Origin: Maratus speciosus
Lineage: Eukaryota > Arthropoda > Arachnida > Araneae > Salticidae
Length of the DNA stretch: 64,000 nt
Direction: 5' to 3'
Assembly: GCA_963932465.1 (NCBI GenBank)
Contig: OZ010791.1
Coordinates: 322,582,283-322,646,282, forward strand
Positions 34,755 to 46,589 of this stretch are shown piece after piece. A program made the translations under genes and the position numbers. The notes under the pieces were generated by a model. The model was not told the DNA's origin. It ran no database searches and was given only the letters and a program-made list of their open reading frames with translations. Position 1 is the stretch's first letter. Each line of letters opens with the position of its first letter.

Positions 34755-35976
34755 AATGTCGAGTCTCTATATAACGAAATCCATTGTTCCGGTAAAAAAT
34801 TCGTTATATAGAGAATAAGTAAAAATGCCTATTTAATATGCAAATTTTGAACAAAAATTATTTTTGAGGTGTTTAATTAATAATTTGAAATGTTTAACTA
34901 TAAATATTAACCTAATATGGTATTTCTTAATTAATAATTTTAAATGTTTAACTATAAATATTAACCTAATATGGTATTTCTTAATTAAGAATTTGAAATG
35001 TTTAACTATAAATATTAACTTAATATTGTACTTCTTAATTAAACAGTTTCAAAAAAGAAAGCAGTCATTTAGTTTGAAAGCATAATGAAAATCACATAAG
35101 GAAAAACTTACATTAATTTTATACGAAGAAATCTGTAATTTTTCGCTGTTTCGATTTAAAAATTGTTAGATTCTCGAAAAACTTTCTTTCACACACTTTA
35201 GCAAGGAATGAAAAATTGTATCGGGAACATTTTCCTCCATTTAAAGTCCGATCCTTATAAGATCAAAAGAAGTCATCATTTCACTGCGTGATGGTTTTCT
35301 CTCTTGTTGTACGTTTTCGTTTTCATGCTCATTGTCACTATCACCATCATTGTTCATAACGCTGCTTAAAATATCACTATCAGTAGGATACATCGCAATA
35401 GTGATATTGTCATCCACTTCCAAAAAATCAGAGAGAGTATAACATTTTCTTCGACATTTCCGTGTTCCTTAATTAATGCCCATTTATCTTTTAAGTTTGC
35501 TAAAGCTACATCTTTTTCGTCATCAGAATCCACATTATTCTCCAGTTTAGAAAAGCCGGCCTTTTTGAAGCAATTTTAAATTGTTTTTTCAGTTACATCA
35601 AATTTCTAGGCTTTGGAAAGTTCCGCAACACACTTTCTAAGACTAATGATGTCTTCGGTGGAATCATTTTTTTCAGTAGTTATGATCAGTTCTTTAAGAA
35701 TTCTTTTCTTATAATGCACCTTTAGATTTTTTATTATTACCAAGTCCATGGGCTGTAAGATAAAAAACTCAGCACTGAACGATAAATCAGGAATCAGTGA
35801 TGGAAAATTGATTCCATGTGATTTGGAAGCTTTTTTAAAGCCGAATAAATAAAGAATATTTTAGGAAAAAATTCGTTATATGGAGATAGATATTTCGCTA
35901 ACGGACCGTACCTACTAAAAATTCGTTATATAGAGAAATTTGATGTATGAAGTTTCGTTATAGAGAGACTCGACTG
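34755..35976 (-). mobile_element. Tigger/pogo element, deletion derivative
   Basis: Inverted ends of the Tigger type: the right end read inward is CAGTCGAGTCTCTCTATAACG, and the left is GTCGAGTCTCTATATAACG with a damaged first few bases. ATATAACGAA motifs recur near both ends (34770, 34800, 35873, 35925, 35955). The minus strand keeps transposase pieces: LQPMDLVIIKNLKVHYKKR (about 35690-35750), then a segment with FDVTEKTI and NCFKKAGF (about 35550-35610), then an acidic tail in frame 35241-35423. The N-terminal DNA-binding part and the first catalytic residues are absent. Confidence 0.8.
34891..35040 (+). repeat. 54 bp tandem repeat, about three units
   Basis: TGTTTAACTATAAATATTAA begins at 34891, 34945 and 34999, a 54 bp period. 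Because 54 is a multiple of three, the plus-strand frame 34864-35085 encodes an 18-residue repeat (cores CLTININLI and WYFLI). It lies inside the Tigger element and is probably a private expansion, not a gene. Confidence 0.85.
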
Positions 35977-38107
35977 TAATAAGGAATATCTAAGTTTTAT
36001 ATTCCAACAAAAAGTTTTGCCGGGCAAAGGGCGAAACGTAATTTATAAATCACCAATAACTTAAAAGAACAAGTAAAATTTACACTTATTTTTAAAGAGA
36101 AACTATGTGGTTATATTCATAATTATGTTCCTTTATAACTAAAACAAAATCCAGTAATTTAAGCTACATGCCTTCCACTTCTTTGTACATGAAGGGTTTT
36201 TTCAGATCTCCACTGTATACAACGATAAATGCACTTAAATAATGCGGTTGTCACCACAGCGCAACGCTGCGATGCCCGACAGCTGTGTTCAGACTGATAA
36301 CGCGACGGGAGTGTTACCGAATATTCCTAAGATAGCATTTACGTGAAGCACTGACTACTAAGCTATACAAACGAATTAAGAATTGCGGTTTTTAACGAAG
36401 TGTATTTTTCGACTTTTGTCCAGCTTTTTTTTTTAGAAATACTGCGTTCTTAGAAATCTGCGCATTGCTCTCATTAAGAAACTTTGTAATCTGTTTTTTT
36501 CATTTTTCGGTAAATCCAGAGCATTTTTCAGAAAATGCTGTCAAAGTCGGCGTTTTGAACCGAACGCGACAGATAAAAAAAAAAAAAAACTATCGTAATG
36601 AAACAATAATCATTTATAATTCCAGATGTAGTTTATGTATCGGAAACTGAAAGAAAAACTGTTCGATTACAAATAACACCTTTAATCATGCCTGCAAGTA
36701 TTATGCTTTTATGTTTAAAAATGGGCCACAAAATGCGTCAGAACGTTTCGCGTTGTTGAGTGGGAGAAAATTATTGCTTGGGTGTAAATAGGTAATACGT
36801 TATGAGTTTTCTAAAAATCTTTGTATTAATTGATTTTTTTCGTAAAACTTATTTTCAGACTAATTTATCAGAAAAAAGTCTATTTGAAAGTACTGGAATA
36901 AATTTTTGTAATAATTCTTTATATTATCGCATAAATAAATTAAATTAAAAAATCAATGATCGCAGTTTTATTTCCATTGTCTGAATTTTCCTTTGAAATT
37001 ATACGTATCTATATTAAATATATACTTTCCTTATTCAGTACCACGGACGTAGAGAGAAGGACAACTATGAAAAGGCTATAAATATTGGATCTTGGAAGAG
37101 TATCCGAAAAATTATAGATACTAAATGTGAAGTGCCAGGAGAAAATGATAAAATAAAACATAGCGAATAGTACTTCTTATATAAATCTCCTGCTGTGTAA
37201 TGCGTGTAAACTAATCGGTCTGTTTTCCTTTATTTTGTCCGTTTTGTTATTATGGATAAGCCGTAAATAATACCACAGGGCGAACAGAAGATAGAATAGT
37301 GTGTGGCTTTGTTCGCATCGATCGGTCTCCTTCATTGTTATTCAGTGTTCATACATTTGCGTGACCCAGAATTTCCTACAAAAATTTCTGCTTTCACACT
37401 ACATCGAATGTTTACGTGTATTTTGTATCGTTTAGCATTAAGCAGTGAATGGCTGAGATTCAAGAGATCAACGGTATATATCTGGTCGCGTGGTTTGACA
37501 CGTGACATGTGTATTGAAAAATAGGTTTCTTGCAAAGTTCTTTGTGTAGATATGAGTGAGTATAGATCTATATTTTCATAGCTAGTACTTGAAATATATG
37601 TATTTAAAAAGAATTGATGCGGAAAAAAACAATTTCTCAAATATTACGCAACATAACAAAACAAAAATTTACTTCAGAATTGGAGATGTATTCCCGTGTA
37701 TTGTGAATTCAATATTGTTTTGAGATATTACACACTTTTTTGTAACAGACATTATTGGCATTGCTCTTGTTTTATCAATAACTAATGTCATTTTTCATAA
37801 CCTACTAAACAATAATGAATATGCCAAAAATGTTTTCTTTGAGGATGTTTCTTTAACACATTCATTAATTATATTTCATATTTTCCTAATTATACTTCAT
37901 ATTTGTAGTAAATTATTTTATCAACAATTTTTAAATAATTTTGCAGTCATATTTTCTATTATGAATCAAAAATTAATTGTAGTTACCATAAATAAAACGG
38001 ATAATCCTAAAATTCAGTAAGAAACATGAAAATTTTAATAATAGGCACTACACAAAAAGAAATCTTGATATTTAACAACAAAGCAAACATGCTGTAGCAA
38101 TCAGATG
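35977..38107. other. Unassigned AT-rich sequence
   Basis: I see no gene, RNA or named repeat over about 2.1 kb. A less AT-rich patch lies at 36245-36325. Frames at 36465-36650, 37303-37524 and 37338-37640 have no recognisable domain, and the last two overlap on opposite strands. Confidence 0.4.
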
Positions 38108-38297
38108 AAGATGAAGTGGAGTACGTGTGGCACACATGCGTGGCCCGCATAGATGTGGAAGTGCGCCACGGTGCGGTCTAAAAGGGGACCTCGACATACC
38201 TCGACCAGCGTTGCTATGATTTTACACATTACTCTGTATGATTTCCATGCGACCTCCGCATTTAGCCTTGGTACACATTTACCCCACTTCACTTTAT
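38108..38297. repeat. Possible ~190 bp MITE, GC-richer than surroundings
   Basis: The left edge has GATGAAGTGGAGTACGTGTG; the right edge read inward has AAGTGAAGTGGGGTAAATGT. The partial symmetry (GAAGTGG.GTA) suggests inverted ends, and the interior is markedly GC-richer than the flanks. The superfamily is unknown and the identity is weak. Confidence 0.35.
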
Positions 38298-38534
38298 TTC
38301 CAAGTATTTAGCCACATGCATTCTTAATATGTTACACCTTCCTTCAGAGTTCTGTCGTCTTGATCGGAAATAATTATTTTTTCTGTCTGATGCACATGTA
38401 TGTTGTTACGTTTTTATCGCCAAAAAAGAAAATCCTGAAGCAAAGTGATAAGTAAATTCAGAAAAAGTCACAAAATTATTAAAAGTTAAATATGTTTTTT
38501 TAGGAAACAAATGTTGTATGGGAAAGGTTTAAAC

Positions 38535-38735
38535 CAGTGGTTCCCAACCTTTTATTGGCCATGCCCCACCGAAGCATCTGTAAAACCACGATGCCCCCCC
38601 CACCCCCTCTTCTACACATGCACATTATAAAACACATATCTCTTATTATTTAAAAATGAGCTTTATTCAACTAATAGAAGCGTAACAAAGCCTTAAGGAT
38701 AACTATTCATTTCCCATTTTAACACTTTCCAACAA
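38535..38735 (+). mobile_element. hAT-like terminal fragment
   Basis: Starts CAGTGGTTCCCAACCTTTT, a typical hAT (Charlie-type) terminal sequence, followed by CATGCCCC and a C-rich block. The preceding 8 bases are GTTTAAAC. No matching right end was seen, so this is probably a truncated copy or a solo end. The right coordinate is approximate. Confidence 0.6.
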
Positions 38736-39850
38736 AGTTGAAAAGTGTTTATGACTTCGGTTTGTCTGTCCGTCTGTCCGTGCTCTAATTCTCGTAAATA
38801 TACTCAGATCGTTGTGAAATTTTTGGATGTTAGTTACCTCTACCATAGCACGATCCCTATTTCAAATAAAGTTTCTAGCATGTTTAGTTCATTTACAGGG
38901 ACAATCAAAAATTTTCCGTTACATTACGGCATATGGGAAAAAATCGTCTAAAATGGTTTTTAATGATGTTACATGCTTTCAAACATAATAAAATTGATAT
39001 GCAGCATTTTTCAAGTGTACTAAAATATGCATTCTGTAGAACATACGGTGCAGAGAATAGTTATTATTCATTTACAGGGCCACACAAAATAATTCCGTTA
39101 CAAAACGATATAGGGGTGGAGAGAATTGTTTGAGGCGTATTTTAATTGTGTTAAATTATTTCATGTATAATGAAATTGATATACGTCGCTGAGGATTACT
39201 ATAACTTATTTCATGTATAATACAAAGTGCATAGCATTTACAGAGACACAGAAAAGATTTCAGATACTATATTGTATCCGAAGGACTGTACAGTAGCGAT
39301 GATTGCTGGAAACGCATTTTCAATTATGTTATGTGCTTTTATGTTTCACTATATTTATGCATAGTATATGATGTGTATAAATGTTGTAATTCATATACAG
39401 GGCTACACAAAATAATTCGTAATTGTTGCTGGGTATGATTGCAAATTGCTTAAAGGTGGTTCTTAAATGAGTTATGCATTTTTATGCGGAACTGTATTTG
39501 GTTTACTAAGAAATGTTTGTAGAACATAGATAAAAGGATATACAGGGTCACGCAAAGAATTGGATATATGGCCGTATGTAAATGATAATTTCTGGAAATG
39601 TGATTTCAGTAGTTTTAAGCGTGTTTTACTTTGAATTAAACTTTAGCTAAATAGTGACGTGCATTAAAGGTACTAGGTTAACTACAGGGCTGTAGAAATG
39701 TATACAAGTATGTTTCGATCTATTAGTATAAATTACTGAAAGAGAAATTTCAACCTGTTATGCGTTTTCTTGCTAAACTAAATTTTCCCATTATATAGCA
39801 TACCTATCAACCTACAGATCAAATACAGGGCTGTTTAAAAGAATTGGAAT
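38736..39850 (+). repeat. Diverged ~150 bp tandem repeat with GTCTGTCCGTC head
   Basis: The head (38740-38790) reads AAAGTTGAAAAGTG, TTTATGACTTCGG and TTGTCTGTCCGTCTGTCCG. About seven diverged units follow, each marked by TACAGGG(A/C/G) plus an A-rich AAAATAATT-like segment near 38895, 39075, 39240, 39394, 39541, 39684 and 39823. The spacing is 140-180 bp. The architecture resembles the loci at 3840 and 30980 but the unit sequence differs. Confidence 0.6.
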
Positions 39851-41640
39851 ACATATTTGGCTATAGACGGTAACTGCAGAAATCAGTTTTTCAAATGTTT
39901 CATGCGTTTTCTAAACTGTTTACCTTTTCTCTTATATACCTTATTTCTCTAAATAACGAAGTTTTATTAAAGCATTCAGGAAGTGTTGGAACGTGTTTCA
40001 TAATCTATGCTTAACGCATGATTTCTCTTTCTTGTTTAATTTATCAGAGAGGTGAATTTTCTATCACATATCTGTTTTTAATCTAATTCTATAAATGCAA
40101 TGAGACTATACATCTCCACTTTTATGTCAAAAAGAGTTTTATTGTTCCTTTCCAACTCACCTCAATATCCAACAGAAGTGTTATATGGTTTGCATTTTTA
40201 TCTTCACAAAATACTTGAAGACACTCATATATTTACCATTAAAATTGGTAACATTGACATATGTTATAATTCATTTTAATAACTTATTAAGAGCTAGTGG
40301 AAAAGTTTTGGACACTCAATTTCCTTTTTATGGTTAAAAACATACACAAGAATCATTTCAAGAATCTAATCTTTATTAATTTTAAGTAATCATTATTCCC
40401 CATCAAATCATTTATTTTTTCCTTCATGATTATCGTTAATTTATAAGTTTTTCAGACATATTGTACGTTATACGTTCCAACTTTAAACGTATAACGTACA
40501 ATAAGTCTGAAAAACTGATAATTTATTGAGAAAACGTACAATCTGTCTAACCGTGACATAGCTAAAAGTATGAATTTTGAGACAGTAACTAGAATGGATC
40601 GTCCAAAACACGAATCCTAATACGTCAAGGAAAAAAAAAAAAAAAAAAAAAGAGCTTCTGACCCTAGGTTTATAAACTGTTAATAAACTGTTATTAATTT
40701 GACCATTTTATCTAGAAAAAGATTTATTTTCATGTTTAATAAACTTTTTCACTTTTTCTAAGATTTTTTTGTTTTTATTTATTTCACTCTACGAATAAGG
40801 ACACATCATGATTATACAGTTTTCGAATAAATTAATGATGGACTTTATACAATGGTTACTTGAACAGCTAGTCTCACCACAGAAGTTGTGTAAAATTCCT
40901 CATGTTATTCCGCACTTGTGTAAGCATACAAAAAGAGTAATGATATTGTACAGAACGTTTGGTATTTTTTGGAGACTACATTTACATTGAAAAGATTTGT
41001 GGTAATAAAAATGAAATGCAACATTATAAAGATTTTTTTTGTTTTGATTTATGCTAATTAATAAAACGATGACTTTCGATTTCTTTTGAAAATTTAAAAA
41101 GTTTGCGATTTCATTGATATGGTTATGTTTTTTTTATACTTATTCTGGTTTTCGTTAACACGAGGCATCTATCATAGATGTTAACAAGACAATAATGACT
41201 TATAATGCTTGCCTTTATCCAAAACATCTCGAATAATGTAGTCTTAAATGTTTTCAATAAAATCAGGATTACAATCAAATCATGATAAAGATTACGTAAA
41301 TTCTTTAAGATTAATATTTGTTTAGATATAGTTGCGTTAGTATAATATCTGAACTGTGTAACTGAATAAACTAATATTGCCGAAATAAAACTGTAGTATA
41401 ATACAGAACAGATGATGTATCAGCTACGGATATTTTTTAAAATTATTATTTCGTGTGATCGTAAAAAACAAAAACAAAAATAGGATAGGAGGAGTTTCAT
41501 TAAAATCACAACCGCACAAAGTCATTGCAGAATAATCATTTTTTAATAAACTTAAGAAATTAGCACGATTAAGGCACGAGTTTAGTCAGTCAAACTAAGA
41601 GTCATTTTGAGTTACCTAAACTGAATGTTGTTTACGACTT
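39851..41640. other. Unassigned AT-rich sequence
   Basis: Apart from the hairpin at 40446-40516 and an A tract at about 40630-40651, I see nothing recognisable. The frame 40808-40990 has no domain. Confidence 0.4.
40446..40516. repeat. 31 bp-arm perfect-type hairpin
   Basis: The left arm begins AGTTTTTCAGACATATTGTA and continues CGTTATACGTT; the right arm is its inverse with one mismatch. The loop is about 9 bases. A third partial copy (AACGTACAATCTGTCT) follows at about 40533. This could be a tiny foldback or the ends of a lost element. Confidence 0.75.
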
Positions 41641-41659
41641 TAAATAAATTAGGTAATCT

Positions 41660-41997
41660 TACTGTTAGGGCTTGCCTTGACACTGTTCTCAGCACACCTC
41701 TTTGCGCATTCCACCAGACTTTTATGTTTGCCGTTTTGGCAACGGCAGTCTCTATCTTCTGTTGTTATTCGCACGTCGAATGTTCTTATGGAATAAAACC
41801 GCATTTAGTGAGCTATTTTGTTAGCTAAAAGGCCATAGGGTCATTATTGTTAATAATAGCGTCTATTATATTATTAGTGAAACAGAATTATACAGATATG
41901 TCTTTAATTCGAGTGGTATTGTCCACAAACAAACATCGTAATATGTTTCGTAACTGACTATGGTGTGAGTCCTGATTCAAGTTTCTGTACATATGTA
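41660..41997 (+). other. Possible 5' part of a BEL/Pao LTR
   Basis: Less AT-rich than the flanks, starting near TGTTAGGGCTTGCC and holding AATAAA at about 41791. It lies just upstream of a nested Tigger whose far side (43940-44050) leads into a BEL/Pao leader and gag. It could therefore be the first part of a 5' LTR split by the Tigger. No second LTR exists in the window to confirm this. Confidence 0.25.
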
Positions 41998-42291
41998 CAG
42001 TGGACTCTCTCTATTCTGAACACTCATGGGACCGGCTAAAAATGTTCAGATTACGGGGGTGTTCATTATAGAGGGAGATTGGGAAATGCATTAAACTACT
42101 ACGTATTGAGGTTACAGACTGTATAGAATACTTAGCCTGGTTAGCCATGCAAGTTACCGAGATGGAGGTTCTGAATTTAGATTTGGTGGCTAATGTAATG
42201 TCAAACTAAATTCAGTCCAAACTCTGCTCTACCATATCATTTGATTTTTTTTTTTATTAAAAAAGTTTTACAAAACATACAAATACCTATA

Positions 42292-43179
42292 CAGCAATAC
42301 CCCGTCTTACGTCACCGTGAATTTACATTGTCTGGCCTGGAAAAAAAAATCCTTAATTTAAACACACTTTGAACTTTTTTAGAAACTTCTTTAAGAAATT
42401 TAACATCTCAGATGCTGTCACAGTCATAGGGGGTTCATGGGGTGAAGTTCAGCAAAAAACAATGAGAGATGCTTGGAAAAGATTGTAGCCCTTTTCCTTC
42501 TCAGAGACTAAGAAAACATATGAAAATTTTGATTCTGTATCTCTCGTAATTGATGAAATTGTCGAAAAGGGAAGAGACAACTTAGAGAAGGTGTTGTTGA
42601 ACTCATAAATTCTCCTGATCCAGAATTAACCATCGACGATCTTATTGAATTAAAGAAACAAAATACTGCCGAAGAAATAGATGAAGATTTTGAGCCTAAG
42701 ATTATGACGGTTGCAAAATTAACCGAAGGACTAAACATTATTGAAGCTGGAATGACGGTTCTTGAAAATATTGATTCAGATGAGCAAAGTGTAGCAATGA
42801 GTAAAAAAAGCTTAGAAAACACATTCTGCTGTTACAAACAGCTTCTAAGAAAAAGAAAATTTAAAAAATTGTCGGTTCAAACGTCATTGCAAGATTTTTT
42901 CATACACTCAAAGACTCGAACCAGGCAGCAAAAAAACAATAAATTATAAGTTAAGAACTTAGTGATTTATTTCAAATTCTTGTATTGCAAACGCATTTTT
43001 TTCCAATATTAAATGTACGTAACCTAATGCCTAAATACAATAGAATATGTTCATTAGATTTTGGTGAATTTTTATTACTTATCCTTTTTTGTTCATCTAA
43101 ATGTACCTCGACTTACGTTGTTTTTGACTTACATCGCTAGTCTTGGAGTGAATTGCTGACGTAAGTCGAGGCATTACTG
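42292..43179 (+). mobile_element. Inner Tigger/pogo element nested in the outer one
   Basis: An 888 bp element with ends CAGCAATACCCCGTCTTACG (left) and, inward from the right, CAGTAATGCCTCGACTTACG, with TA on both sides. The interior carries the C-terminal third of a Tigger transposase on the plus strand. Its insertion into the outer Tigger sets the order of events. Confidence 0.85.
42365..42949 (+). pseudogene. Tigger transposase C-terminal remnant (inner copy)
   Basis: Readable with two frame changes: DAVTVIGGSWGEVQQKTMRD and AWKRL (about 42410-42485) correspond to the segment after the catalytic core in Tigger transposases. Then DDLIELKKQNTAEEIDEDFE (about 42635-42700) and the open frame 42704-42949. 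The C-terminus has QTSLQDFF (about 42879-42902), a PIP-box pattern (Q-x-x-L-x-x-F-F). The catalytic DDD part is absent. Confidence 0.8.
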
Positions 43180-43214
43180 TATACGATACATTACTTGAAA
43201 ACATAATCGGTACA

Positions 43215-43690
43215 TTACTTAAAAAAGTGGGAAATTTTAATCTGTTTTTGCATTGTGTATGTTCGTACTGTGTACATGTTATCTAGATGTTTAAGAAGTA
43301 GAAAAGGTTTCGGGTGACATTCAGCCGCATAGTTCAACAGGTCTTCAATCTCCTGGCCATATTGCTTGAAGGTAATCGTACTTCTTGTTTCATTGGTCTC
43401 TTCTGATTCTGCTTCTTCTTCACTATCCTCTTCCTTTTCAAAGATGTTGTTGTCGCAAACCGGAAGGCTTCCGTCTGCTTTGAGATAAGCTACATCAGTA
43501 TGAAGCTCCTGTAGAATTGACACCAAGTCATTCATAGCTGTTGTTGCTTCTTGGTCCTCTATTCTTGATTGCTCATTCTCACAGGGAAATTTAACTTTGT
43601 AGAAGCATCTTTAGATGGTGTAAGTGGTTACTTTGTTCCAAGCTGTTGATATCCAATGGACAGCATCCATGACGCTGACCTTCTTCGTTA
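43215..43690 (-). pseudogene. Tigger transposase C-terminal remnant (outer copy)
   Basis: On the minus strand: VSVMDAVHWISTAWNKVTTY (about 43620-43680), then the open frame 43215-43535 with a long acidic stretch, ITFKQYGQEIEDLL and a C-terminus QIKISHFFK-stop. QIKISHFF again fits the PIP-box. The one upstream stop and missing N-terminal two thirds show that the gene is dead. Confidence 0.8.
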
Positions 43691-44121
43691 GTTTGGTTGA
43701 TGATAGGGGAATTCCCCGAATTCCGATAGCAAACACATGTTCAGTTTACAGAGAGGTTAGGTAGAATAGGGATCAAAAGTAGCGTTCATAATAGCGGGGT
43801 GTTCAGATTAGAGGGTGTTCGGATTACAGAGAGTTCATCTTTTGTTAAGTCTATGTAGCTTCGCCGGGACCATCAGAATGTGTTCATAATACCGGGGTGT
43901 TCACATTAGAGAGTGTTCAGATAGAGAGAGTCCACTGTATATAAAAATGACTGTTTTTTTATTAGAGATTCTTCGTATTATTATTTGACTATCTTCGCAT
44001 TTATATTTTAACTAGCTACAGTCCATTAACAATTTACATACACGTACATAAGTGGTCCAGTCGTTTGGAGTTAGGATTTGGTACTATTCTTGGAGTATTA
44101 GTTATAGGTAATCAGTTACAA

Positions 44122-46180
44122 ATGACTGATAAAAACAAACTAACAACGATAAATCGACAGAGAGGAGCCTAATAAAGGTCAGTTGACGAGAATACAAAGT
44201 TTCTGGTTCCGTACAAAGTTCGAAGAAAAAAAGGGGCATTTGGGAATATCGAGTTAAATTTGACAATATTCGAAAAATTGTCTCGAATCTAGACGACTTA
44301 AAGGTCAAATATGTTGAAATTGTGGAAGAGGATGCAGAGCTTAATGATCATCTAGCAGCCTTTACAAAAATAGAAGATGAAGCATAAAAAATAGAGGTAA
44401 GGCTTAGAAAATTCTGACTCTCTAGTAGTAATTATTCCAGATAGCATGAACATTAGCAGCAAGTTTGATTTTTTCTGACATTATCTTGGCGAGACAAATT
44501 TGAATTGAGAAATTCGCAGGAAATTTCCCACAAAGTATACCATCCCCTACTTGCATGAGTAGTTTGTTGTGATACTGATGGCAAGACTGTCTTTAATTCA
44601 CGAAATTGACGAAAAAAAAAAATCCCTCTGTTGAGAGAATACACAATCAGCACATACGCAAAAAATTACAGAAATTTTATTCGGTTGGCACCGCTCTTTC
44701 TAAACGCTATACTTATCAAATACCAAAAAAGGCTCGTATTGAAAAGTACAAATATTACCTTAATTTGTTTATGGAGATGAAAATGATGCATGCACCTTCT
44801 GATGGTGTGTTCGCGTCAATAGACCTGATCTGGCCTATGGATCCCTCCGAAGGGGTTCAACTTATAGTGTAACAGTTGTAAACAGATAGTGAGGCGTGGA
44901 AAGATTACTACTTTGCAGTAGTTTTATTTGTTTGCCGTTTCTACCCCTCGGGATTGCACTAACACTCTAAAGTGAACGCTGAGTTCCAGAGGGGGGGTCA
45001 TCGCTGTCGTCGCTATTTGTTTGCCGTTAATTTGCAATAAATTTGATACAGCATGAATTTAACTTGCACGACAAGTTAGCTGAAAGTTCAAAGTGTGGTG
45101 ACATCGGCGTTTGCGTTATGTTGTTGCAGTCTTGTTATGAATTTTCAATCTTGTCAAGCTGAGCTTGCTGCAACTTTGCAGGTTTTCAAAGCAAGACTGC
45201 TGCAAATTTTCTAAAAATTAAAAATGCTATCTGGGATAGTGAAAATGCATCTCATGTTATTAATTCAAATTTTAATAATTCAAGGATAAATTTTAAATTG
45301 CCTGATATACCATTACTAAAGTTTTCGGGAAATTATCAAGATTGGTACATTTTTAAAGATCAGTTTATGACTTTAATTGATTCAAATAATAAATTAAGTA
45401 GCACTCAGAAACTGTATTATTTAAAATCTGCCCTTAGTCATAGTGCTTTAGCTATAGTTACAGATGACGATTCTTACGATTCGCTTTTTAAAGCATTACA
45501 AGATCGTTTCAAAATAAACGATTCCTTGTAAACAAACATTTGAATGAAATATTATCAGTGGAAATGTCATCGCAAGATTCAGTTAAAGGTTTGAGGGCTG
45601 TTGTTGACAGATGTCAAAAACACATTCACGCTCTTAAAACTATTGGGTTAGAACTTAATCAATTTTCAGAAATCATGTTGATAAATATTATTCTTAAAAA
45701 ACTGGACAAAGAAACTGAAAAACAATTTGAATTATCCTTAACCACCAGTGAATTACCCCGAATGGGATGAATTTATTGCCTTTCTTCAAAAGCGCTTCTT
45801 AATATTAGGGAATTTGCAGAGTAATTTAAATACGAAACCTAAGCAGTTTTCAAGTTAAAGAAATCTAAAAGCAAAAATTTTGCTCATAAACAACGATTCC
45901 CGTACAAAAAATAAATGCCTTCTTCGCCATTCTATCAATCGTTCTATTTTTAAATGTAATATGTTTTTAAAAATGAATGAATATGACAGATATTCAGTAA
46001 CAAAAGGATTTAATCTCTGCATAAGCTGCAAGTCCAACGCGCAAGATTGTGGAATGCCTATTAAAATCACGCTTCTTTTTTTTGTTCAGGTACACATAAC
46101 AGTTTACTTTACAAGCATGCCTCTTCTTCTAATGAGAAAAATTATCCACCTGTCACTCAAAAAATAAATAAAAGGGAAAA
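44122..46180 (+). pseudogene. BEL/Pao gag relic
   Basis: Starts at an ATG (44122) with MTDKNKLTTINRQRG, the basic N-terminus usual in BEL/Pao Gag. After the insertion at 44437-45234 it resumes as INFKLPDIPLLKFSGNYQDW and FKDQF (45289-45365), the conserved Gag core. It continues to about 45770 with one frameshift near 45530. A zinc-knuckle-like cysteine region follows (about 45900-46060: a FKCN.FLKMNEYDRYSVTKGF segment, then LCISCKS). Stops and frameshifts occur throughout. Confidence 0.8.
44437..45234. mobile_element. DNA transposon insertion in gag, CCAGATAGCAT ends
   Basis: The sequence between the two gag halves begins CCAGATAGCAT (44437-44447) and ends ATGCTATCTGG (45224-45234), so it has inverted ends. 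Gag reading resumes within about 15 bases of the right end. Second-layer symmetry (AGCAGCAAG near 44455 and CTTGCTGC/AGACTGCTGC near 45165-45200) supports a terminal repeat of ~30 bp. An 88-codon frame (44606-44872) with a lysine-rich start lies inside; I do not recognise it. No clear target duplication was seen. Confidence 0.6.
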
Positions 46181-46589
46181 CAAATCAAAAGATGAAATAA
46201 CCTTGGAATTCCCCCCCCCCCCTTCACTTCCACAGAAAACGACGGATGTAATTCGGTAAATAATGAATCGTTGAAGGCTTTAAATAATGTAAGTACGGAA
46301 AATAGATCAATTTTATTAAATACTTTTTTTGTTTTTATTGAAGATAAATTTGGAATTAGAAAGAAATACAGAGCGGTGCTGGATGCAGTGTGCAATGTAA
46401 ATATTTTGAACACAGATCGCGCTGATGCATTAAATTTAAGAAAAAGGCTAATTAATATTTCGATAAGCGTATTAAATGATTCGTTACATAATATAAAAAA
46501 TAAAATTTCCGGTGTTATTTCCAATGCGAATGAAAGTTTCAAGAAGAACATAGATTTTTAATTGTTCCTGAAATCACAGATGTGATTCC

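Larger units (their letters stand above)
41998..43937 (-). mobile_element. Outer Tigger/pogo element
   Basis: Ends CAGTGGACTCTCTCTATTCTG (left) and, inward from the right, CAGTGGACTCTCTCTATCTG, flanked by TA (41996-41997 and 43938-43939). TGTTCA/TGAACA motifs recur near both ends. Coding remnants lie on the minus strand at 43215-43690. A second Tigger (42292-43179) is inserted inside. The catalytic core is missing, so this copy was non-autonomous. Confidence 0.85.

Noticed and set aside
41160..41190. Small hairpin CATCTAT/ATAGATG between GTTAAC motifs as a mini MITE
   Set aside because: Only 7 bp arms and no wider symmetry; expected by chance in AT-rich DNA.
42001..43930. Transcription factor sites in the repeated TGTTCA motifs
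   Set aside because: They cluster at Tigger ends and are better explained as transposase-binding or terminal sequence.
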